NCBI GenBank assembly: GCA_029880665.1
Contig: JAOUNZ010000063.1
Coordinates: forward strand, 1 to 6,182
DNA: 6,182 nt
Source: Candidatus Nitrosopumilus sp.
Lineage (GTDB): Archaea > Thermoproteota > Nitrososphaeria > Nitrososphaerales > Nitrosopumilaceae
Direction of reading: 5' to 3'
This document shows, piece after piece, positions 1-5,150 of the stretch (its first letter is position 1; every line of letters starts with the position of its first letter). The position numbers and the translations under genes are program-made. Under the pieces are notes generated by a model. That model was not told the DNA's origin. It saw only the letters and a program-made list of their open reading frames with translations, and searched no databases.

Positions 1-171
1 CTCTTCGGTATTAAATTCAGTTCCACAAACCCTGCATTTTTCTTTTTTCTTATTATGTGCTTTCTCTTCATGTTTTTTTAATCTGTTATGATCAGATAGA
101 ATTGTTCCGCATTTTTTACATTTTAAATCATTTCTACTAAATCCAAATAATACCATATTCCAATTATCCAT
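1..171 (-). CDS. C2H2 zinc-finger protein, N-terminal part (cut by window edge)
   Basis: A reading frame begins with ATG at 171 and is open for 57 codons to the window edge, so the C-terminus is missing. Residues 18-39 form a classical C2H2 finger: C18-x2-C21-x12-H34-x4-H39, followed by a lysine-rich linker. A second finger begins with C46-x2-C49 and is cut off. The product is probably a small zinc-binding protein that contacts nucleic acid or a protein partner; archaeal one- and two-finger proteins of this kind are common, but their targets are mostly unknown. It lies 50 nt downstream of the membrane-protein gene on the same strand, so it may be co-transcribed or use its own promoter. A weak AT-rich element (GATTAATTT, about 196-204) sits near -27 from the ATG. 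The finger assignment is read directly from the cysteine and histidine spacing; the cellular role is not known. Confidence 0.75.
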   Translation of the reverse strand, partial: MDNWNMVLFGFSRNDLKCKKCGTILSDHNRLKKHEEKAHNKKKEKCRVCGTEFNTEE

Positions 172-221
172 ACATACTAAAAATAGTTTTTTGACAAATT
201 AATCATAATTATACAATGTAT

Positions 222-794
222 TTATAATTCTGATTTATCTAGGCTTTTTCTAGGTTTTGTACTAAGATAAAACGCATGAGTACTAATAATAAAAGATGCA
301 AGGAATACTTTGGTTGCAAAAACCAAATTCCATGGTCTATCTGGATCCGGATAAGCGACATATAGTCTGTCTATGTCTGGAACTAAACCATCAACGATTC
401 CTGCAGTCATTTGTGCGTTTAATACTGTAAAATTGTATAGTACTTCATATAATGTAATTATAGAAAATCCTAACAACATTAGTTGAAGTAAAGCCATCTT
501 TGTTCCAACTATTTTATCGCCTGCAGTTCTTCTCCAACCTATTCTTGAAACACAATACCATCCAATTATTGTAGAAAAAAATATCCAAGTTGACACTCTA
601 GCAAAATTTTCAAATGGAATAGTTGTGTTATGAATTGCTTCCCCCATAACATAATTTCCATTTTCTATCCATTCTGTCGTAGTAACATATACCCCAAAAA
701 CTAGAGTTGATAACATAATGAATCCGCAAATATAGAAAACATACAGGTAAACTTTGTAACTCGAGTCAGATTTTTCGAGATGTTTAGATTTCAC
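222..794 (-). CDS. Four-helix integral membrane protein, function unknown
   Basis: I do not recognise this family. With the GTG start at 794 the protein is 190 residues; a TTG start at 809 would add five. Numbered from the TTG, four hydrophobic segments lie at about 21-43, 73-90, 105-125 and 161-183. The positive-inside rule gives one consistent topology: Lys-rich N-terminus inside, acidic loop 44-72 outside, Arg/Lys-rich loop 91-104 inside, Asp/Pro-rich loop 131-160 outside, Lys/Arg-rich tail inside. The outer loops contain aromatic residues and an N-T-T sequon at 61-63. I prefer GTG 794 because a TATA-like TTTTTATATT (826-817) is centred about 27 nt upstream, as expected for a leaderless archaeal mRNA. 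It is divergent from the aminotransferase gene. No catalytic or metal-binding motif is evident. Confidence is high that it is a real membrane protein and low on the exact start. Confidence 0.8.
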   Translation of the reverse strand: MKSKHLEKSDSSYKVYLYVFYICGFIMLSTLVFGVYVTTTEWIENGNYVMGEAIHNTTIPFENFARVSTWIFFSTIIGWYCVSRIGWRRTAGDKIVGTKMALLQLMLLGFSIITLYEVLYNFTVLNAQMTAGIVDGLVPDIDRLYVAYPDPDRPWNLVFATKVFLASFIISTHAFYLSTKPRKSLDKSEL

Positions 795-816
795 AATGTC
801 GATTGACAAATTTTGA

Positions 817-826
817 AATATAAAAA
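817..826 (-). promoter_or_regulatory. TATA-like element for the membrane-protein gene
   Basis: On the minus strand the sequence reads TTTTTATATT, centred about 27 nt before the GTG at 794. That spacing places the transcript start on or next to the start codon, the leaderless arrangement common in archaea. This is inferred from sequence and spacing only. Confidence 0.45.
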
Positions 827-845
827 TTCATGTTTATTTGACGAG

Positions 846-854
846 CTTTATAGA
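846..854 (+). promoter_or_regulatory. TATA-like element for the aminotransferase gene
   Basis: CTTTATAGA is centred at about 850, 27 nt before the in-frame TTG at 877. This supports a leaderless transcript starting at 877 rather than translation from the in-frame TTG at 838, which lies upstream of the element. Together with the minus-strand TATA at 817-826 it forms a back-to-back divergent promoter pair about 29 nt apart. Confidence 0.45.
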
Positions 855-876
855 TTGGAATGAAAAATATCAATTA

Positions 877-1959
877 TTGAAAATTGCAATTAATATTCCA
901 ATTATAGGCAAGGAAGAGATATCCGTTGTTACATCTATTCTTAAAAATGGTGTTTTAACCTCAACATCTAATAATGGCGGACCGCATGTTCAAGCTTTTG
1001 AAAAATCTGTTGCCGCTTTTATTAAATCAAAGTATGTAATTGCAGTTAATTCTGGAACTGCTGCATTACAGGCTGCACTTTATGCATTAGGTGTCAAAAA
1101 AGGTGATGAAGTTTTAATTCCATCATTTACTTTTATTGCAACTGCAAATGCTATTGTTTCAACCGGAGCAAAACCTGTTTTTGTTGATATCCTAAAAGAG
1201 AATTATACAATAGATCCTGATGATCTAGAAAAAAAAATTACAAAAAAAACATGCGCGATTATTCCAGTTCATCTTTATGGAAATGTAGCTAATATAGAAA
1301 GATTATCTGAAATTTCAAAAAAATACCATCTTCCAATTATTGAAGACTCTGCTCAATCTTTAGGAAGTACATACAAAGGAAAACATGCCGGTACTTTTTT
1401 TGAAATGGGATGTTGGAGTATGTATCCTGCAAAAGTAATGACCTCAGGTGAAGGTGGTTTTATTGCAACTAATGATAAAAAACTAAGAGAAAAGTTACTA
1501 ATGATTAGAAATCATGGGATGGTTAATGGATATGATACTAAAATTTTGGGATTAAATTTAAGATTACCTGAAATTAATGCAGCGATTGCCACTATACAAA
1601 TGAAAAAACTACCAAATTTTTTGAAATCTAGAAAGAAAAATGCAGAACTTTTAACAACAATTCTATCTGATCTTAAAGTTATACTTCCACATCAAAGAAA
1701 CAATGAACATGTTAATTGGTATCTTTACACGATTGCAACCAAAAAACGTAATACTCTCTTGAAAAATCTAAATCTAAAGGGAATAGGTGCAACATCTTAT
1801 TATTCTGTACCAATTCACAAAACCCCCTTTTACAATCTAAACATTAAACTTCCAGCTACTGATTGGGCAGCAACACACGTTCTCTCTTTACCAATTCATC
1901 CAAAAGTAACTAGAAAAAATATTGAATTTATTGGTAAGACTATCCATGAATTATTGTGA
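877..1959 (+). CDS. DegT/DnrJ/EryC1/StrS-family PLP-dependent sugar aminotransferase
   Basis: The product resembles fold-type I aminotransferases that transfer an amino group, usually from glutamate, to a keto group of a nucleotide-linked sugar for glycan synthesis. From the TTG at 877 it is 360 residues, the usual family length, and begins KIAINIPIIGKEEI, matching the family's typical N-terminus. Visible landmarks in this numbering are NSGTAAL (58-64, PLP phosphate cup), PVHLYG (130-135), EDSAQS with D157 for the pyridine nitrogen (156-161), and YPAKVMTSGEGG with K186 as the Schiff-base lysine (183-194). An in-frame TTG at 838 would add 13 residues that do not look like the family and would place the TATA-like element inside the gene. 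A reading frame beginning GTGA overlaps its stop, suggesting a coupled partner, but that frame is broken. The sugar substrate cannot be read from sequence; perosamine-type and 4-amino-4-deoxy sugar synthases belong to this group. A role in surface glycans is inference. Confidence 0.92.
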   Translation: MKIAINIPIIGKEEISVVTSILKNGVLTSTSNNGGPHVQAFEKSVAAFIKSKYVIAVNSGTAALQAALYALGVKKGDEVLIPSFTFIATANAIVSTGAKPVFVDILKENYTIDPDDLEKKITKKTCAIIPVHLYGNVANIERLSEISKKYHLPIIEDSAQSLGSTYKGKHAGTFFEMGCWSMYPAKVMTSGEGGFIATNDKKLREKLLMIRNHGMVNGYDTKILGLNLRLPEINAAIATIQMKKLPNFLKSRKKNAELLTTILSDLKVILPHQRNNEHVNWYLYTIATKKRNTLLKNLNLKGIGATSYYSVPIHKTPFYNLNIKLPATDWAATHVLSLPIHPKVTRKNIEFIGKTIHELL

Positions 1960-2399
1960 ATACTATAGACGCACTTATTGGAGAATTGTGCAAAATCATA
2001 TTGCCAATAGACGAGAATATTATCTTGATAATTCAGACTATTCAATAGATATATGCACACTTTCAAACATAATTTACTCAAAAATTTTGCAAATTCTGAA
2101 TCATATTTCAATAGTAGAAAGACTTTCTGAAAATAATGGAATTGATTCAATTATTGAATATGTTCATAAAAATCAAAAAACTGACACCATTTAGTTTGTG
2201 GGAAGAAGTTTCTGGTCATTATTTAAATTATGCAAAAATGAATTTGTTAAAAATACAGAGAGTAATTAATTCTGATAAACCAGATTCACATCTTTTTGTT
2301 TTAAAATCTAAAATCCCATATTCTCAAAATAATTTAAATCTTGTAAACTTAATCAATGAAACTAATTATGAAATAATTTTATTCAAAATTAATTTTTAA
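1956..2399 (+). pseudogene. Frameshifted gene coupled to the aminotransferase, family unknown
   Basis: A GTG at 1956 overlaps the aminotransferase stop (GTGA) and opens a frame beginning NTIDALIGELCKIILPIDEN, rich in RNY codons, that stops at TAG 2046-2048. Coding-like sequence then continues in another frame (…GIDSIIEYVHKNQK…) up to a run of six A at 2175-2180. It then returns to the starting frame (…LTPFSLWEEVSGHYLNYAKM…) and ends at TAA 2397-2399. From start to end it is exactly 148 codons. Reading five A instead of six joins the second and third parts cleanly. The first junction, near 2030-2050, has no homopolymer; a third frame (…RYMHTFKHNLLKNF…, about 2029-2127) is also open there, so the middle path is ambiguous. 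I do not recognise the family. Possible explanations are a decaying gene, sequencing indels, or less likely recoding. Separate short genes are possible: an ATG at 2136 opens the last part alone. The last codon overlaps the dUTPase stop on the other strand. Confidence 0.5.
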
Positions 2400-2752
2400 T
2401 ACCCGTTTCTCTGTCTTTCTCGATTGATATCGTTTTTCTTTTTATATTCTTCTAAAATATCATCTGGAGTAAGATTTAGCTCTAAAGATGCCTGTACAAC
2501 AAAATGCCAAATATCAATTAATTCTTCTTTTGCTTCTGCATGATTAAATTCAACTGGTAATTTCCACCATTTCCAGTTAGTTGTCCTTTGTAATTCTACT
2601 GCTTCATGAATTATCGCAGTACATAAAACAGAAATTCTACCTTCAGAATCTTTAGGATATCTATCTAATTTCATCATCCCAGACAGACTTTTTTGAAGTT
2701 TGAAAATTGACTCTAACCGATCTTTATTTTTTTCATTTATTTCTTTTGACAA
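2396..2752 (-). CDS. Dimeric-type (all-alpha, MazG-related) dUTP diphosphatase
   Basis: The enzyme probably hydrolyses dUTP to dUMP and pyrophosphate in the cytosol, keeping uracil out of DNA and feeding dTMP synthesis. The 118-residue protein shows the all-alpha NTP-pyrophosphatase signature: E50-x2-E53 in IIHEAVEL, then NWKWWK (59-64), then E77-x2-D80 in EELIDIWHF; the acidic residues should bind Mg2+. The C-terminal KKNDINRERQRNGY matches the K-N-x-x-N-x-x-R-Q-x-x-G-Y ending typical of dimeric dUTPases (dUTPase_2 group) and points to dUTP rather than a generic MazG substrate. It is shorter than many relatives. The start is TTG at 2752, with no in-frame ATG before the conserved core. It follows the PfkB kinase gene by 39 nt in the same frame, so co-transcription is likely. 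A weak AATTATTT about 22 nt upstream could be a separate promoter. Its stop overlaps the convergent stop at 2399 in the palindrome TTAA. Confidence 0.85.
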   Translation of the reverse strand: MSKEINEKNKDRLESIFKLQKSLSGMMKLDRYPKDSEGRISVLCTAIIHEAVELQRTTNWKWWKLPVEFNHAEAKEELIDIWHFVVQASLELNLTPDDILEEYKKKNDINRERQRNGY

Positions 2753-2791
2753 TTGTAAATAAATTTGAGAAATAATTGAACTTAAGTCTTT

Positions 2792-3685
2792 TTAGAATCT
2801 AATCATTTTTTCATAGATCTTAACTCGTTTTACAATATCACCATCTTTAATTTTTAGTAATCCATTTAATCCATATCTCTCAACTGCAAACGATCCTAAC
2901 ACATTTCCATAAACTGCTGCTTTTTTAATGTCTGATACGCTGGTTGATTTCTTACTTGCTAGATATCCTATCATTGCACCTGCAAAAGAATCTCCTGCAC
3001 CTGTTGGATCCACAACATCTTCTAAGGAGAAACCTGCCGTTGGAAAAATCATGTCATCATAAAACATCAAGGAACCATGTTCTCCCTTTTTAATAATTAC
3101 GTATTTTGCTCCCCACTGCATCATTTTTTTTGCACATTTTATCAAATTGAATTCCTTTGTAAGGAGTTTAGCTTCCTCATCATTAATTACAACTGCATCC
3201 ACAGCTTTAATCATTTTAATTACCGCTTCTCGTTTAGTAGAAATCCAAAAATCTATCGTGTCACACATTGAAAATTTTACTTTGTCAAATTCTTTGATCA
3301 ATGCAGTATTTTGTTCAGGATCATTGTTAGCAAGATATACAAATTGAGATCTTCTATAAGCCTCGGGTACAGTCGCTTTAAAATTTACAAGTACATTTAA
3401 CTCCGTTTTTAAAGTTGATCTAGTACTTAATGTATTATCATATTTACCATCATAACGAAATGTTTTACCTTCTTTGATAGTCAATCCTTGCAAATCAAGA
3501 TACTTGGACAAAATTTTATGATATTGTTTTGGAAAATCTTTTCCAACCACTGCAATTAATCCTGTATCTACAAAATTACTTGCTGAAATTGCTGCAAATG
3601 TCGCTGCGCCACCTAAAACATTCTTTAATGTTTTTCTTGGAGTTCTGATGGTATCTAATGCAGTTGAACCAAAAACGGTAAGCAT
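2792..3685 (-). CDS. PfkB-family (ribokinase-like) sugar or nucleoside kinase
   Basis: The protein should phosphorylate a sugar or nucleoside hydroxyl using ATP in the cytosol. At 297 residues it has the normal length and fold order: N-terminal VFGSTALDTIRTP; a GG pair at 25-26 in VLGGAATFAA (substrate switch); VINDEEAKLL (166-175, the N-D-E-E region that helps bind Mg-phosphate); VIIKKGEHG (196-204); and the PfkB signature DPTGAGDSFAGAMIGYLA, in which D232 is the catalytic base and G229-G231 form the anion hole. From memory, the blocks GKTFRYDGKY, LANNDPEQ and CDTIDFWI match one conserved, uncharacterised PfkB subgroup also found in bacteria, so the substrate is open. The ATG at 3685 lies 11 nt after the LEA2-like gene with no Shine-Dalgarno sequence, suggesting one transcript of LEA2-like protein, kinase and dUTPase. 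Pairing with a dUTPase hints at nucleoside metabolism, but that is only context. Confidence 0.9.
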   Translation of the reverse strand: MLTVFGSTALDTIRTPRKTLKNVLGGAATFAAISASNFVDTGLIAVVGKDFPKQYHKILSKYLDLQGLTIKEGKTFRYDGKYDNTLSTRSTLKTELNVLVNFKATVPEAYRRSQFVYLANNDPEQNTALIKEFDKVKFSMCDTIDFWISTKREAVIKMIKAVDAVVINDEEAKLLTKEFNLIKCAKKMMQWGAKYVIIKKGEHGSLMFYDDMIFPTAGFSLEDVVDPTGAGDSFAGAMIGYLASKKSTSVSDIKKAAVYGNVLGSFAVERYGLNGLLKIKDGDIVKRVKIYEKMIRF

Positions 3686-3696
3686 TCGGTAAGAAG

Positions 3697-4149
3697 CTAA
3701 TTTTGATGTATAAATTCTCTTGCCTGTTCTTGTGTTGGATAATACGTAAATGGAACATCAAGCAATGCAACACCTAGATCATATTTTGTTACTCCTGTAA
3801 TCTTCATCAATTGTGATTCTTCATTTGTCTTTGAATCTGTATGAAAACTCCCTCTAACAAAAATATGATCCAATGGATATAATGTAAACGGTTCTAACTG
3901 ACCTTTTCCAATGATCTCGTCATCATCTATTACAAAAAATTCAGTTTCACCTGCAGTCATTATTAGCAATGACGGATTTTCAAAACGTAATTCAACATTG
4001 TAGTTTGAACCATTTTCAGTTTCATCTAACAACTCACTTTTAGAAATATTTGCACTTATTTGTGATGCAGATGCATATTGCAAATACCCAAAAATACTCA
4101 TACCTAATAAAACTAGAACTATTATGCCTACTTTTTTGGATGATTTCAT
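3697..4149 (-). CDS. Membrane-anchored LEA2/WHy-like protein
   Basis: The 150-residue protein starts at ATG 4149 with a Lys-rich head (KSSKK), followed by one hydrophobic segment at about 7-24 that serves as a signal anchor or uncleaved signal. The rest should lie outside the membrane. Residues 31-135 resemble a LEA type 2/WHy domain: an expected beta-sandwich pattern containing RFENPSLL (55-62), an acidic turn with glycines (DDDEIIGKGQL, 75-85) and the proline/hydrophobic stretch EPFTLYPLDHIFVRGSF. In LEA2/WHy proteins the N-P motif and following strands are conserved; the domain is associated with stress protection or lipid/protein contacts, but archaeal members lack an assigned function. 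It is the first gene of a probable three-gene unit, 11 nt before the kinase. A TATA-like GTTAAAAT about 26 nt upstream fits leaderless initiation at the ATG. The domain call is pattern recognition, not a profile match. Confidence 0.75.
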   Translation of the reverse strand: MKSSKKVGIIVLVLLGMSIFGYLQYASASQISANISKSELLDETENGSNYNVELRFENPSLLIMTAGETEFFVIDDDEIIGKGQLEPFTLYPLDHIFVRGSFHTDSKTNEESQLMKITGVTKYDLGVALLDVPFTYYPTQEQAREFIHQN

Positions 4150-4170
4150 GACTAATACTTTAAAAATTAC

Positions 4171-4178
4171 ATTTTAAC
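4171..4178 (-). promoter_or_regulatory. TATA-like element for the LEA2/PfkB/dUTPase unit
   Basis: The minus strand reads GTTAAAAT centred about 26 nt before the ATG at 4149, so transcription would begin at the start codon. The motif is a weaker TATA match than those at 817-826 and 846-854. It lies in the 130-nt divergent spacer shared with the gene at 4280. Confidence 0.3.
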
Positions 4179-4231
4179 TCAAAAGGGAAAAAATCCCAAT
4201 AAATTGTGTAAAATTTTTGATCTAATCTTTA

Positions 4232-4245
4232 AGCTCATTAGAGCT
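4232..4245. repeat. Inverted repeat AGCTC-ATTA-GAGCT in a divergent promoter region
   Basis: This is a perfect 5-bp inverted repeat with a 4-nt centre. It lies between the divergent genes starting at 4149 and 4280 and touches a TTTAAG sequence (4228-4233) that could be part of a TATA box for the plus-strand gene. It could be an operator half-site pair or a short hairpin in the leader; its shortness makes chance a real possibility. Confidence 0.3.
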
Positions 4246-4279
4246 AACAAAATAAATCAAAATCATATGATTGTTTGTT

Positions 4280-4762
4280 GTGGCAAAAATCAAACTTAAG
4301 CTAGGGGAAAATGAAATTGAGGTTGACTCTAGAGATCTTTATATAGATAATCAAACCTTGGGAGAAATCATTGATAACATTTCACAGCATTTGCCAGCTA
4401 ATCAAGCAAAAATCGTTTATGAAACAGACTCCATTCAAAAACCAACTGAATCTTATCCAGATCAATTTGGTCTTGAAAATCTAGATGATGTTGAAGTATA
4501 TGAGCCAGAGTTTCATGAATCAAGATACATTGCCCCTCATGAAATTAAATCAAAATTAAGAATTTTAGAAACAAGTAACTTCTTTGATTCTCCAAGAACA
4601 GTTACTGAAACCGTACAACAACTCAGAGAACATGGATGGACTACAAGTCCGTTAGATGTATCAAAAGCTTTAGCAAAAATGGCTTCAAACAAAGAAATTA
4701 TGAAAAATTCCAGCAAAAATAGAATCCATTATTTTACTCAAGAACTACTAGTAACTAACTAA
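4280..4762 (+). CDS. Uncharacterised protein with a probable C-terminal winged-helix region
   Basis: I do not recognise this family by name. From the GTG at 4280 the protein is 160 residues beginning AKIKLKLGENEIEVDSRDL; an in-frame TTG at 4271 would add three, and the ATG at 4267 is out of frame. The N-terminal half (about 1-75) is an acidic alpha/beta-looking segment with alternating strands (KIKLKL, EIEV), then LGEIIDNISQHL. The C-terminal half (about 85-155) runs SKLRILETSNFFDSPRTV, QQLREHGW, LDVSKALAKMASNKEI and KNRIHYF. This is the helix-helix-helix-wing pattern of small archaeal winged-helix domains that carry an FFDxPRT-like turn, with the last part as the wing. A DNA- or protein-binding role is therefore possible but unproven. 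It is transcribed divergently from the LEA2-like gene and overlaps the zinc-ribbon gene on the opposite strand by 8 nt at its 3' end. No signal peptide or membrane segment is seen. Confidence 0.8.
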   Translation: MAKIKLKLGENEIEVDSRDLYIDNQTLGEIIDNISQHLPANQAKIVYETDSIQKPTESYPDQFGLENLDDVEVYEPEFHESRYIAPHEIKSKLRILETSNFFDSPRTVTETVQQLREHGWTTSPLDVSKALAKMASNKEIMKNSSKNRIHYFTQELLVTN

Positions 4763-4946
4763 AGGAATAGTTACATTTTTCACAGTTAGAAAAAACCTCT
4801 CCATCTAAATGATCAAAATGAGTATTGCATTGTTTACACGTATGATGCATGTCAAAATATCCATCATCTTCTACCTGTCCAACTCTATTTGATTTAAGTT
4901 CCATACTCTTGCATTTTATACAACGACAACCACATTCAATTTCCAT
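4755..4946 (-). CDS. Small cysteine-rich zinc-ribbon protein
   Basis: The 63-residue protein starts at ATG 4946 and contains eight cysteines: C5, C7, C9 and C12 in ECGCRCIKC, C37-x2-C40, and C55-x2-C58, with several histidines (H34, H35, H43, H46) between the knuckles. The C37/C40 and C55/C58 pairs are spaced like a zinc ribbon, and the N-terminal CGCRCIKC cluster could bind a second metal ion. There is no hydrophobic segment, so it should be cytosolic. Possible roles are a transcription, translation or RNA-processing accessory factor, or metal storage; the sequence does not decide. A TATA-like CTATACATA at 4973-4965 lies about 24 nt upstream, consistent with a leaderless transcript, and the same element appears to serve the divergent gene at 4995. 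Its 3' end overlaps the convergent gene at 4762 by 8 nt. Confidence 0.75.
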   Translation of the reverse strand: MEIECGCRCIKCKSMELKSNRVGQVEDDGYFDMHHTCKQCNTHFDHLDGEVFSNCEKCNYSFS

Positions 4947-4964
4947 GATTATTATCCGATAATG

Positions 4965-4973
4965 TATGTATAG
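4965..4973. promoter_or_regulatory. Putative shared TATA element for two divergent small genes
   Basis: TATGTATAG on the plus strand reads CTATACATA on the minus strand. Its centre (about 4969) is about 23-24 nt from the minus-strand ATG at 4946 and about 25-26 nt from the plus-strand TTG at 4995. Either orientation would place a leaderless transcript start at the corresponding start codon. This is inferred from motif and spacing; no B-recognition element is obvious on either side. Confidence 0.4.
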
Positions 4974-4994
4974 TTGTTATGCCTATACAAATCA

Positions 4995-5150
4995 TTGGAA
5001 AAAAAAAGGGAGATCCCCTTAGAAATTGATGATCATTTCAAACTTTTTGGGAAAGAACCATGGGAAGTAGACTATGGCGAAAAATGCATTGTTTGTGATG
5101 TCCGAATTGATGAATATGGTTTTTGTAGTTGTGGTTCTAGTGGAGATTGA
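4995..5150 (+). CDS. 51-residue zinc-binding protein, easily missed small gene
   Basis: From TTG 4995 this frame encodes 51 residues, beginning EKKREIPLEIDDHFKLFGKE and ending with a treble-cysteine tail: C31-x2-C34 (CIVC), then C44-x-C46 (CSCGSSGD). Four cysteines in two knuckles are what a single zinc site needs. Codons are strongly RNY-like (GAA ATT GAT GAT; GAA GTA GAC; GGC GAA AAA), favouring real coding. The N-terminal half is mildly acidic with a PWEVDYGEK segment. No family is recognised. The run of nine A at 4999-5007 lies just after the start: with eight A, the ATG at 4979 would read into the same frame and give a 56-residue protein, so the true N-terminus is uncertain. The 3' end overlaps the convergent secreted-protein gene by 14 nt. 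It is divergent from the 63-residue zinc-ribbon gene, possibly from the same TATA element. Confidence 0.6.
   Translation: MEKKREIPLEIDDHFKLFGKEPWEVDYGEKCIVCDVRIDEYGFCSCGSSGD

Noticed and set aside
1896..2150. Minus-strand open frame of 84 codons antisense to the end of the aminotransferase
   Set aside because: It overlaps a well-supported gene, has no motif or promoter, and has the aromatic- and Asn-rich composition of a chance frame in AT-rich DNA.
1922..2194. Plus-strand open frame starting inside the aminotransferase gene
   Set aside because: Its first third is a shadow of the aminotransferase end and of the GTG 1956 frame, with poor codon pattern. Only its later part (about 2040-2176) looks coding, and I treat that as the middle of the broken gene.
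2136..2399. Independent 87-codon gene starting at ATG 2136
   Set aside because: The codon pattern is coding-like only from about 2180; before that a different frame looks coding. It is better explained as the tail of the frameshifted gene, though not excluded.
3077..3347. Two plus-strand open frames inside the PfkB gene (3077-3271 and 3147-3347)
   Set aside because: Antisense to a strongly conserved kinase; no start context or recognisable motif.
3576..3773. Minus-strand open frame spanning the LEA2-like/PfkB junction
   Set aside because: Overlaps both real genes in another frame; composition is typical of a shadow.
4185..4197. GGGA-AAAAA-TCCC inverted repeat in the divergent spacer
   Set aside because: Only a four-pair stem and expected by chance in a spacer of this composition.
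5006..5020. Hairpin AAGGG-AGATC-CCCTT
   Set aside because: Five-pair stem inside the start of a likely coding region; no U-tract follows, so it is not convincing as a terminator or regulatory element.
4979..5029. ATG-started 16-codon frame (PIQIIGKKKGDPLRN)
   Set aside because: Too short and ends at TGA. It is only meaningful if the A9 run is really A8, which I list as a separate finding.
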